A stretch of DNA of 32,871 nt from Symsagittifera roscoffensis (lineage: Eukaryota; Xenacoelomorpha; Acoela; Convolutidae): positions 1 to 32,871 of the forward strand of contig NW_026971669.1 in the NCBI RefSeq assembly GCF_963678635.1. The letters are read 5' to 3'. Position 1 is the stretch's first letter. Every line of letters starts with the position of its first letter. Shown piece by piece: positions 9,779-19,427 of the stretch. The position numbers and the translations under genes are program-made. The notes beneath the pieces were generated by a model that saw only the letters and a program-made list of their open reading frames with translations, did no database searches and was not told the origin of the DNA.

Positions 9779-10609
9779 GATGAAGTAGCAGAGGAGGCGA
9801 AGCATCCTCGCCACAAAGAGGCGTTTCAGGAGTAAAGGCCAGTCGAGCACGCCTAATGAACGAGCTGAGTCAGATAAGAAAGAAGTGCCACAAGGTACCT
9901 TCATGATCAAGAGGGTGAAGACCTTGTCGGATGATGCAATTGCCTCAAGCCTAGAGATTGTCCCAGCTAATGCGCTTAAGGAGGATTTTGTCTGAGCGGA
10001 TCGAACCGCTCTACAGAAGGTTCAACGTAAACTAGCTGCGATAGAAGTCGAACACAGGGCGAGGTCTGAACTAGAGAAAACGGAGTTGCGTGAAAACTTG
10101 GGTGCACTGGAGAAAACCAGTGAAAGTAGAAGAAACCAGGAACCTAAGAGCCGAGGTTTGAAGCTGAGTTTCATCTCAGGGAAGACCTTCGGAATGACAA
10201 GAGAAGGAAGGAAGCTGATGTCAATCATCGGTTGCGGGTCATTAGGTGGTGAAAACTTGAGTGAGCATCCTGAGTTTACCCTGGTACACCTGGATATCTA
10301 TGCAAATTACTTGAGAGAAAAAGATCCTAAGTTGGACTCCAGGGTGATGAGAGCTTTACTCACAACAGGTGGGCCGAGGCTGATGAGGGTAGACGGGCAT
10401 CAAATGGAAGTCTATGGTCAATACCGAATCCTGATGAATGTGGATGGCATAAACACCTACACGAAGCCTCACGTGACGAATGGAAAAGATCAATAAGGCC
10501 GGATCTACATCGGACAAGAAAAGCTCAAAGTACGACGAATTGAACACAATGCCATGATTGAGCAGGACGCAGTCAACAAAAGAATGAACGAATTGAAGTT
10601 TTTTTAAAT
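9779..10609 (+). pseudogene. gag C-terminal / pre-protease region, copy B
   Basis: This is equivalent to 313-1142 but less broken: the frame at 10086-10496 is open for 136 codons and continues past the point where copy A is frameshifted. Near its end it reads MRALLTTGGPRLM, MEVYGQYRILMNVDGIN and YTKPHVTNG, then a TAA at 10494 and GRIYIGQEKLKVRRIEH. The retropepsin domain expected next is absent: the sequence passes directly to the linker before RT. The TTGG reminds one of a protease D-T-G-A loop, but without the Asp I do not call it one. Confidence 0.6.
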
Positions 10610-11023
10610 ATGTTTTCTATGAAACCGGAGACACACGATGGGCTGTCTAGTTGCTCGAGTTTTGCTGAGAGACCGACAGAGACAGAATTAGCGGCAAACA
10701 AACTAGTCCTACCTGAGATAGAACATCTGAAAAGCAAAATATCGGATAAGGAACTGGACTCCCTTAGAGAAGTGTTGAATCGCAACGCAGACGTTCTTTC
10801 GCAACACAAAGCCGACATAGGTTGTTGCAATTTTGTGGAAAGTGAGAAAGAGATAGAAGAGGGTTCGGTACCTCAGAGGGAGGGAGCTACGAGAGTAACC
10901 CAACATAAGTCAGAAGCATATTGGAGAGAAATTGAGATGCCAGTAGAATATGACATGACTGAGCCATCAAATCGCCATGGGCCTGTGGCTTCGTTATGGC
11001 TTAAAAGAAAGGGGGCAGCTTAG
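10610..11023 (+). pseudogene. pol: Protease-RT linker and RT fingers, copy B
   Basis: The frame is open for 137 codons because copy B keeps TGG at 10922 where copy A has TAA. It ends in the fingers region (WREIEMPVEYDMTEPSNRH, then WLKRKG). The shared frame slip at the G run near 11012 then moves reading into the RT palm. This copy best represents the ancestral sequence of the segment. Confidence 0.75.
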
Positions 11024-12278
11024 GGTTTTTTGCGAAATCCGCTATTTGAATGCAGTAACGATGAAGTATGCATACACGATCCCTCGCATGGACGAAAGTC
11101 TCTCGAAGTTGGGAGCCGCAAAACTCTTCACGACGTTGGATTGAGAGAAAACGGGTTTTGTGTGCGAACTGGGACTGTTCCATTGGGAGAGAATGCCATT
11201 TGGACTATGCAATGCGACAGCTACGTTTGAACAATTGATGGCCCAAGTGCTCACGAATGTAACAAAGGAATATTGAAACCTCATAATTTGTTTCGCTGAT
11301 GACGTTGTGATTGCAACACCAACACCGAATGATCACATAGAGAGACTGGACGAAGTCCTAATTTGCATGAAACAGGCCGGCTTGAATTGTAAGCCGTCGA
11401 AATGCGAGATCCTGAGGGACTCAATAAAATGTCTAGGACGCCTTGTTGATACGCACGGAGTCAGACCAGACACTGAAGTGATTGAACTAGTGCTGACATG
11501 GAAACCACCAAAGACCGATGCACCATTAATGAGTTCTATCGGCGTCGCTAACTATTACCGAGAATCCATCAAAAGGTATGCCGATAGCATATAGCCTATG
11601 CGGCAACTTTTTGCAAATTGAGGGCAAGAAGTGTTCAGCATGACTGACGAGGCTCAAATATCTTTTGAGAACATCAATTACGATTTCTGTGAGGCTGGAG
11701 TCTTTGGCATGCCGACCGAGAATGGAATGTTCGTGATGGACACCGACGCAGCAGTATTCGCTATCTCGGGCATACTCCATCAGGAATAAGAATGGAATGG
11801 GAGGACTGTTCTGCTACTCATAGTTAATGGGAACAAAGTTCTTAGCGACACCGAGATAAAATATGGTGCACCGAAAGCGGAGATGTTTGCAGTAATTACT
11901 TTTGTGGAGAAGTATAGAGCCTACTTATGGAGTGCTTCATTTAAATTGCGCGTAGACAATAGAGCTCTCGCTTGGCTGAAGACTTATTTGAGAGATCAGA
12001 GCGACAACGGTTGATGGATTGTACGCCTGGATGGCTACCACATGGTTATACAGCACCGAGCATGTGACAAACACCAAAATTCCGACAGCTTTAGTAAGAA
12101 AACAGAGTTTCATGAGCGATTGGAAGAGAAGCTAGCTAACCAGGCAGAGATTATGGATGGTTTTTCCTTTCTGGACAAAGACACCTGTGACAGCTGCCAC
12201 ACACCAGATGGCTTGAAAAGTGAGGGCATCCCATACCAGGGCACCCCGAACTTCCTGCCGAAAGAGCTGCCGAGATAA
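11022..12278 (+). pseudogene. pol: Reverse transcriptase and RNase H, copy B
   Basis: This has the same frame, motifs and five internal stops as 1555-2811, at 11142, 11274, 11592, 11787 and 12012. FADD lies at 11292-11303. The block after motif A is missing here too, and RNase H keeps MDTDAA and KYGAPKAEM. Differences from copy A are a handful of substitutions, including one in the GVFGMP region (A has EVFGMP). Because nonsense codons rather than frameshifts dominate, the domain is easy to read although dead. Confidence 0.92.
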
Positions 12279-13279
12279 AGCTGTTGGCAAAAGTTAAACC
12301 AGTTCCATTGGACTTGTTAATGCGCTCCAACCTGGTACAACAAGAACTTACCAGGCTAGGTATCAATAGTATAGCGCTGCTGAACAAAACGGTGAGAGTA
12401 GCACCGGATGTAATGCAAAAGCTCCGCCATCTGCTTGATAGAAAGATTGAAAGGCAGGACCATGAATTGATGGAAACCATGGAGAAACTGACCATCAAAA
12501 GAAAAGAAGAGAAAATACCGTTAGCAATCCGGAGTCGGGTTGTTGAAAAGGATTGCCAATCAATAGTGAACACGCTTGTGGACTCGATAACGAAGGTCGT
12601 CTTATTGAGAACATCATACCTTGAACGTCAACATTTGACCAGCACTCAGCCTACTCAGGGAGTCGGTATTGAACTGAAATCAAGTAAGCCAGAGAGGGTT
12701 CAGTGCGTTGATGCAAAGACGGAATACGAGTCGTGCTCGAACTGTTCATCCGGAGATGAGACATTGGTCGGGGAGTCAACGCAGGAAAGTGTCAGACACA
12801 GTACGGGGAATCGGGCTCCATCAGGCCTGAATAAATTGTCTCGGGAGTCAATACCAGGACAACTGAGGGACAGGATTTTGTCCGGGGAATCGAGAAACAT
12901 GAAGAATAAGTCTGAAGTTGACTGTGTTGACACCATCAGCTCGAGTGATGAAGCGAAGTCTCAAACCTGAAGGAACGGGTCTGAAACGACTTAAAATACA
13001 GACGCATCAGAGATAGCGATCCGTTCGTTACGAGTGGAAAGGAAACAGCGCGGGCTAGACCGAGAGATGCATCAAGACCCAGACAGAGATAGATATAAAT
13101 CCGATGAGGAAGTCACTGTAGTCGATCATGCCGCAGACGAACTTGAGTTGGTAGCAGTGTCGAAGCGTCCGACTGGCGTCCGTACTAATCTGGAACCCTT
13201 GGAAACGACACTTTTGAAAAAGATATGGTGTGTTAAAATGATAGACGATGCCCATGCTCCGGAAGTAATTAGCGGATAA
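12269..13279 (+). pseudogene. Long spacer ORF between RNase H and integrase, copy B
   Basis: This is identical in sequence to copy A from 12269 to about 13038, with the same 233-codon open frame ending at TGA 12968-12970. A second open stretch at 13034-13279 carries one substitution against copy A (Arg for Trp near its start). It has a charged helical N-terminal part and a Ser/Glu-rich C-terminal part, with no known motif. It may be a tether or an accessory domain inserted in pol; I do not assign a function. Confidence 0.6.
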
Positions 13280-14147
13280 CTAAACGAGATGAAGACATAT
13301 TTGAAAGCCAGATACAGACTGTCGGATCTTTTAAGGGCTCAGCAAAACGATAGGATTACTAGCAATTTAAAGAGATGGATAGAAAACGGAGCACTCGATA
13401 AAGTTGATTTATATTGGACAGTTATGAGGTTCTGAAGCATTTTTACACGAGAAGAAGGGATTTATTTTGCTTGAACAAAGACGGTATTGTGGCTTGAGAG
13501 CGTAAAGAAGAAGACAGAGTCCTTTTCAAATAGAATTCGATAACTGTATCAAACTGAACTAATATTTCGCTCGCACGACCAGATGGGCCATCAAGTCGTT
13601 GACAAAGTGTATAACAGGATACAGAAGCGGTTTGAATGGCCTGGCTCGAAAAAATCCTCTGAAAAATGGTTTTCTACATGTCTGTCATGTCAACAGGGGA
13701 AGGACCCCAGAAAGCCGAGTTTTCCCTTGCAGTCGATAGAATTGTCAGTTTTCAATGAATCGATCATCAGAAAATGTGCATGACCTCCACAGGCTATAAC
13801 CAAGAGCTGGTAATTATAGATCATTACACGAAAAACGCAGAGACAATCCCCTGCTTGACAGCATCAGCGGATGAAATTGTGATCTTTTATTTAGTGTCTG
13901 GATTGCTAGACATGTCTGCCCGATCTTATTCCAGTCATACAAATGACAAATGACATGAGACGAATGACTTGATCCAGAGGCATAATCGCACATTAGATTC
14001 CGTGCTGAGGATTTTTTTTGCTCACGATACATGGACGACTGGGATAGGCACTTGACGCAGGTGATGGGCGCGTAAAATAAAACTGAACACTCAACTACCG
14101 GAAATAGTACTGAACACTCAACTACCGGAATCAGCCCACGCATGATG
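13280..14147 (+). pseudogene. pol: Integrase zinc domain and core remnant, copy B
   Basis: The H-x4-H-x29-C-x2-C zinc domain starts with the His codon at 13574. The decayed core that follows lacks the second Asp, has Gln at the Glu position, and carries the same 27-bp duplication (14082-14135). Substitutions against copy A include Ser for Ala before the zinc-domain Cys pair and two adjacent changes near 13842. Confidence 0.85.
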
Positions 14148-14688
14148 TTAATAAGTCACGAAAAATCTCTACCGCTAACGTTATTTTATCCTGAATATGA
14201 GAGAAGAAAAACGGCACCGCAAACATACGTAGGGGATGTGATAACATGGCAACAAGAGCTTAATATTTTGTGCCGACGTAACACGCAGTAGGCCCAAGTC
14301 AGGCAAAAGAAGAGATTCGATAAGAGTACCACTGACTCCAAAGCTTACTCGGTGAAGGACTATGTCTGGGTCTTCCAAGGAATTGTTCCGACAAGGGAAC
14401 AAGAAAATTGCTGAAAAATATTCGTGGTTCATTTTAGATAACCGAAGTGCATCAAGGTGATCGTTCTTATCGAATGAGCACTGCACTCACTATGAAAACA
14501 TTAAACAGCACAATGCCTCGTCGGAAGACTGATGCATCCCAGCTGACATGCATGAGCATGACTACTTGATAGTGGAACCAGCTTGTGAAGTGATTTTGGC
14601 GGGACATACACGACAAGAACGACGGAAATGAGGTAGTGAATGACTGTGATCTGTCATTGGACTTAGAATTAACTGAGCGATAGAGGTG
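14148..14688 (+). pseudogene. pol: Integrase C-terminal region, heavily decayed, copy B
   Basis: This is equivalent to 4681-5221 with the same fragments in shifting frames (SVKDYVWVFQG, EKYSWFILDN). A single substitution near 14585 replaces a stop-generating base of copy A (CTTGTG against CTTGAG). It is a remnant only. Confidence 0.5.
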
Positions 14689-15348
14689 GATGATGAAACT
14701 CTAATTTATGCCGAGGAGGACTAGAACAATCCAGAGCAGACAGGAAATGACAAAGGCGTAGAATATAAATTTCCCTGGACTATGGATACCAGACAGAGCA
14801 AGAGAGGAAGAGACAAAAAGATACACAACCAGTTTGAGGAGGATTTTGTCGTAGACAGAATTGTACTGGACAAGGTGACGGAAACATTAGTGGGTTTGGA
14901 TGAGATAATGATCTCTCAGGATATCGAACTGTTTAAAGATCCAGACTGGATTGACTATCAATCGCAGCCGGAGATGGAGTTCAAACCTGAAGAAGAACAA
15001 ATGCACGAGCAGGAGTTGAAGACTTTGCGAGTGCTCGAATGGCTCTATGATATACGTGCAGATCCAAAATAGACGATAATGACGATACAGTTAGTCGACC
15101 AGTCCAGCATAAAATACATCAGTCTCGACAACACTGAATCGAACTGGATCGCTCCAGATGGCCCATTGTGTGCTTCCGAATCGAACATCCGGAGACGTCG
15201 ATGGATGGTTCGTCCGCGTAGTGGGGGTAGGACTCACTCACGCCAAAAAACTTATCATCAAAAAATTGAAATTGGCAAGGGAGACATGGGAACTGGAAAC
15301 ATAGGGAGGAAACCAACCAAGTCTTTACCTACCAAATCTTTTCTTTAA
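14689..15348 (+). pseudogene. Acidic 3' ORF after integrase, copy B
   Basis: The ATG at 14782 opens 96 acidic codons, nearly identical to copy A (Leu for Ile and Met for Leu substitutions). A single TAG at 15070 is followed by the same frame to 15348. It ends in a basic, Lys/Arg/Gly-rich stretch just before the macro-like domain. No membrane or export signal is seen. Confidence 0.55.
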
Positions 15349-15799
15349 CAACATCATTGTGACAGACAGTGATTTTATACTCACGGAACGCACGTGCACT
15401 ATAGGGATAATTGCGGATGTAAGTGTAAAAACAGCACTAGCGGCCAAGTTCAAAAGTGAGTATAAGAATATCGAGTACTTATAGAAACAGAGGCCTGGTG
15501 TAGGAGGGATGATAGCGCTGTCCCCTGATGCATCACAAATACCGAGAAAATACCTGTGTTTTTTTGGTAACCAAAGCCACAGATAGGCAACACGTGAACC
15601 CGAAAACTTAGTGCTGGCACTAACCCGACTCAGGGAATTCCTTGTTGAGAGGGGAGTGACCTCGCTCTTTTTACAGGTGTATGATCCCAATAAGGAAAAA
15701 CTGCATCCCAGACAGCTATATGCTCTAGTGCATGTGACTTTTTTGGAAACGGACATAGAAGTGTTCCTGCATAAGAAATTTTATCTGAGCATATGCTAA
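15347..15799 (+). pseudogene. Macro domain-like (TARG1/Poa1p-type) 3' terminal ORF, copy B
   Basis: About 150 codons, mostly in frame 2. In order: IIVTDSDFILTERTCTIGII, VKTALAAKFKSEY, TAG at 15482, VGGMIALSPDASQIPRKYLC, a slip in the T run near 15560 to frame 0 (VTKATDRQHVNP), and a slip back to an intact end at 15599-15799 with RLREFLVERGVTSLFLQVY, LYALVHVTF and TDIEVFLHKKF. From general knowledge, Poa1p/TARG1-type macro domains share this layout, including a T-K at the active-site strand, a G-V-T-S-L strand, and a final T-D-I-x-V strand. The Gly-rich phosphate loop is replaced here by YDPNKEKL. The domain sits at the element's 3' end with only about 87 bases before homology stops. Function in the element is unknown. 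Confidence 0.65.
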
Positions 15800-15886
15800 C
15801 GCTAAGAGTTATTTTGTTAGAACTAAGGGTCTTCTACGAGGTTTTTTTTAATATTCGGATTTGGCTATTAGGATATATAGTGAGTA

Positions 15887-16219
15887 TTAGGTTTTTTGTA
15901 CAGCAGGGTTGATGTGTGGTATTATTATTTTGTGTTAGCTTAATGTTATGGTTAAGTGATGGTTATCTCATTGTGATCTGGACTTAATCAGGTGCAAAAG
16001 GTGACAGCGTCGAATTGTTTTATATTGACACAAATGGAGGTGGATAATGCCTCGGTGCTAATTTTTAAATCCAAAAAAAATTAATTGCCTGCTTTGAATG
16101 ATATTTAATCGTGGAGGTAAAGGGTATAATGAATCCAAAATGTGACTTGTCATTTAGATCTTTTCAGAATTTGAAGTCAAAGAAATTGAAGTTGAAGAGA
16201 AGAATCCACACGAAGGAAA
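15887..16219 (+). other. Gene-free stretch between copy B and block C
   Basis: This is AT-rich and unrelated to the sequence after copy A. It has no open frame of note. It may be the leader of block C, since a purine-rich tract (gaagttgaagagaagaa) precedes the ATG at 16220. I found no repeat of it after 23902. Confidence 0.5.
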
Positions 16220-16954
16220 ATGAGCGACACTAACAATCTAATGGAAATCATCTCCGCGAGTCCAGAGACGGCTCGGGATGAGATATATCAGCGCTTGCTT
16301 GGTTACAACCTTGGACTGGAGGATCCGGGGCTGGCAATATTCACCGTCGCACTCCTCAATTCGATGGGAAGACAAGACCGTGGGGACCACCCCTCAGCAG
16401 TAGTGATGATGTTAGCTTTCGGCGAGTCCGGTGGGGAGATGTCTGGTCGCGACCTGGCTCGTGAGCCAGAGTCAGGCGTACATAGGGATTACAGGTTAGG
16501 GGAGATGCTAATGCCAGTCCGCCCCAACGTCTCTGCACAGCCTCTCTTCGGATCGAAGAGATCACGCGATGGACCGGTCCGTTCGTATTCTGCGGATTCG
16601 CCAACTGCAGCTCCAACACCGAAGAATGTGATGATTTACGAAATTGATATACAAACGGCGGAAACCAGCAAAACTCTCAAGAAGAGAGATTAGGACTGGC
16701 AAGAATTGTGCGCAAAGCTCAACGAGAACAAGGAGATGGCGAAAGAGCGCGATGAGGGGAAGAAAAAAAATGACGAGCTTCTGATCACTCTCAAAAAGGA
16801 GGTTCCTGAAGGAAATTTTCAATGCGACGGTGTGCAAGTTTTCACCGGATGTCTTAGCCACGATGAACATTCGAGGGCTTTTTTGAACGGCATGAGCTGG
16901 AACTCGGCAACGGTCCTACCCTACGGGAAGCCAACATCTGATCATCTGGGATAG
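16220..16954 (+). pseudogene. Block C N-terminal ORF, coiled-coil
   Basis: The ATG at 16220 opens a frame that continues to 16954 with one TAG at 16691. It starts MSDTNNLMEIISASPETARD. A less structured Ser/Pro/Arg middle follows, then a Lys/Glu-rich coiled-coil-like stretch (CAKLNENKEMAKERDEGKKK) and ITLKKEVPEGNFQCDGVQVF. No known family is recognised. It is plausibly the N-terminus of the block C polyprotein, because an A-rich leader and no earlier open frame precede it. Confidence 0.5.
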
Positions 16955-17990
16955 CGTAAAAAGGGATCTGACAGAGATCCTTGTGGTGGGCCAAACCGCT
17001 GCAATCCCCTGTGGTTTACAACTTGAGCCTTGGTGGCTCAAGTGATTAAGATGATGGAGTTACAGAATGATCATCAGCTGGAGACACTGATCCTCATGAG
17101 TTGAAAAAAAAGTATAGATTAAGGTTCATGGTCTTGTGCACGATCCTTCTGAATCCAGACGCCGGCTCCCCGATAGCCGACTTCATGAACGGAAACGTGA
17201 CCCGATGGAACACAATGGACAGGAGTTTGCCGAAAACTCCAATGAGCCCAGGTTGATGGAAACTGAGAGTGCATTGCAAATGGTGGACCACAGTGCCTTA
17301 GTGAGAAAAGGGATATACTTTAATACCCAACAAGGTGGGCGATGGATTAATGATGCCTTCCAGAAAAAGATAGAAGAAAAAGAGGCAGAGTTGCGGACAG
17401 TGGTCAACCTTGTGACACGTGGTAGCCCTGTCGACAGGATAAGTACTCGTTAAGTACAATAATTAACGAATCGTCTGCTAACTCTGGCTCGGATGTCAGA
17501 GAGAGATTGGAGACCGTCCCCGCTCCCAGAGGCCAATCCTTGGAGAACCGACTTCGAACAAGAAACGGTTAACAACAGATAGCTAACCAAGCAACCACAA
17601 GTGTTGCGAGTCAGCCTGCAAAAGCAGCAGCGGCTCAGGGAAATTCTTAAACAAACTCTGCAGTGATCATCAAAACCGATAAGGTCAGTGAACTTTATTG
17701 GAACTGATCATATTCCCGCCCGTGGGAACAATACAAAGCGGACATGGCGACAAAATTGATTATGAACACACTGGCGTGTCGCGCGGACGCGAGGAAAATG
17801 CTCAATGGACACGATCCTACGGTATCCGGGTTATATCGGGCGTGGATTGGCTCTTGGCAGATCAAGAGCATTTTAGTTCCGCCACCACTTTGAGGCTGGC
17901 ACATCCGTAACAGCAAGCGGAAGAGTATTCACGGGATTACCCCTGGATGAATTCAGTGAAAGTAATGAGAGGAGATATGCGCATCCGGAA
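16955..17990 (+). pseudogene. Block C second segment: coiled coil, Q/A-rich linker, helical region
   Basis: Frame 0 at 17136-17453 reads EPRLMETESALQMVDHSALV and a Glu/Lys coiled coil (FQKKIEEKEAELRTVVNL). A Gln/Ala/Ser-rich linker follows at 17560-17650 (ANQATTSVASQPAKAAAA). At 17700-17880 one frame gives RPWEQYKADMATKLIMNTLA and KMLNGHDPTVSGLYRAW, a compact helical pattern reminiscent of capsid-type domains but without a firm match. Frames shift several times. The 90 bases before 17136 and the linker hold several stops. Confidence 0.4.
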
Positions 17991-18856
17991 ACACCGGAAG
18001 GAGACAGCCTGTTCGAGCCGTATGATTTCTTGGAAATGAAACTGGGAAAGATCTTGATAGTGGCCGGCTCTGATTATCTGTATATGCCCGGCTTCTTATT
18101 GTAACCGAATCTGATCTTTTTCACGTCCCCAGTCTGGATTAGGGACACGCAGTGGAAATGGTGGTAAGCATGCACAGAGTGGTGAACATGAACCCACAGG
18201 TTGTCATAATAGCAGGATCAAATGACCACTTGCAGAATAGCGGGTTGTTGAAGAGTCTGATAGACGGGTCGTGCCCGTACACTGTCGTCATTGGAGATGC
18301 ATTCATGACCCTTCTCTCTGCCTTGTTGGATCCCTAGAAGTCGATACAACAATGTTTCGCGAGACAACTGGTCAAAGTTGTCTTCGTACTGTCCCCTGGC
18401 TACGCCTCACTACCCGAGCCTCTTCAGTTCGTGTATGCGATGGTCGCCTTGCTTGAGGAAGGACAATTTGACGTAGTGATACCGGCACTGAACCGACGGG
18501 TTGATCAAAATCAGCTTTATCCTTTTCCAACAAAGCTCTCTGCGGTGTGTTCAGACATATCGAACGCGATCTTGGGGTTCAAGGACCACAACACGACGCG
18601 TATTGTGCTAGACGAAAGGATGGGAGTGGAACTTTCCAAATTTGGCCCACTATTGAAGATGAGGCAGCGGATGAGTTATGAGCACGAATTAGTGCAGGCG
18701 CTGGCAACCGACCTTTTTTTCAGGCAGACAGATTACATGAGGAACGAAAGAGGGCCTGAGGTGAGAAGAAACGCGACCTCCACGGCGGAAGAGGACCTTA
18801 GGGAAATGGCCTTGAGGATGAATCCTTACACGATTCCCGGGCTGTATCTGTCTTGA
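17991..18856 (+). pseudogene. SGNH hydrolase-like region of block C
   Basis: Frame 0 at about 18042 reads KILIVAGSDYLYMP, a hydrophobic strand with G-S-D where SGNH enzymes have G-D-S. After a slip, frame 2 runs from 18152 to TGA 18854 with one TAG at 18335. It contains PQVVIIAGSNDHLQ (G-S-N-D at 18215-18226, matching block III G-x-N-D), VVFVLSPGYASLPEPLQFVY, then FDVVIPALNRRVDQNQLYP, where the terminal D-x-x-H block would fall but His is not kept. SGNH enzymes are small esterases or lipases. The altered catalytic positions suggest a pseudoenzyme or simply decay. Alternative: an unrelated Rossmann-like fold. Confidence 0.45.
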
Positions 18857-19427
18857 CGACTATGCACGCTGGGACAGGATGCGTTCGATTACGCACCAGC
18901 GGCGATAAAGAAAACTCATCAGTTTTTGAAGACGATTCTAGACAAGAGAGAGAAGACATGGGCAACCATGTTACAGCTGATGCAAGAGATAAACACGATG
19001 TCCCTGGACCGGTTCCAGGCGAGCGAGCTGGCAACGATAGCCGAATACGAGAGGTCCAGAGCTTCAAGACACTTAATAGCCGATTTTATGAGAGACCTTA
19101 GAAAGTTATCAATAGGCCTTGTGCTGACACTATATGTTACCTTCGGACACGAAAGCTTCTTGAAGGGACCCGTGGTCCTTTTCACCCAAGAACTGATTGA
19201 ACTCCGGTTGGATGGCCTTCCCACGCAGATAGAATTATCGTACGGTCGGTTAGGTGACCTGTATATACCACTGAGGTACCCGTACAGTTGGAAGGATCGA
19301 GGAGAGAGTTTGATGCGAAGCTAAAGACAGCTCCTACAGAAAGATGAAAGATTGGAGGAGCTTGCTCCTTCAATATCTGCTGCAACAGAATATAAGCCTA
19401 GCTGGAGAGGAAATGCCTGTCTCTGAG
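18857..19427 (+). pseudogene. Helical region after SGNH-like domain, block C
   Basis: The same frame 2 continues from the SGNH-like part through the TGA at 18854: GQDAFDYAPAAIKKTHQFLK, then a long helical stretch (ATMLQLMQEINTMSLDRFQA, ELATIAEYERSRASRHLI, FMRDLRKLSIGLVLTLYVTF), LGDLYIPLRYPYSW, a TAA at 19322, and a coiled-coil end (QLLQKDERLEELAPSIS). Together with the preceding domain it makes about 425 codons in one frame with three stops. No family is recognised. Confidence 0.5.

Larger units (their letters stand above)
6421..15886 (+). repeat. Tandem unit, copy B (complete, 9,466 bp)
   Basis: This is the full repeat unit implied by the offset: about 1.9 kb of non-coding LTR-like sequence, then gag, pol and the 3' ORFs. 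Only its 9467-15886 part can be compared inside the window. That 6421-9466 also belongs to the unit is inferred from the offset and the junction, and needs sequence upstream of the window. No copy of 6421 onward follows 15886, so the array stops there or was cut by a later event. Confidence 0.8.
8348..15886 (+). mobile_element. Degenerate Ty3/gypsy-type retroelement, copy B, internal region
   Basis: This is the most complete copy. It holds a probable gag start at 8348, a gag capsid-like region, nucleocapsid knuckles, a pre-protease segment, RT and RNase H, a long spacer ORF, integrase, an acidic ORF and a macro-like 3' end. It is closer to the ancestral state than copy A at 10393 (an extra G keeps the frame open) and at 10922-10924 (TGG where A has TAA). 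It shares all the major lesions of copy A. I found neither the aspartic protease signature nor a convincing primer-binding site. Confidence 0.9.

Noticed and set aside
10350-10500. Aspartic protease around ALLTTGG
   Set aside because: The catalytic Asp of D-S/T-G is absent, and no second flap or hydrophobic-G motif was found.
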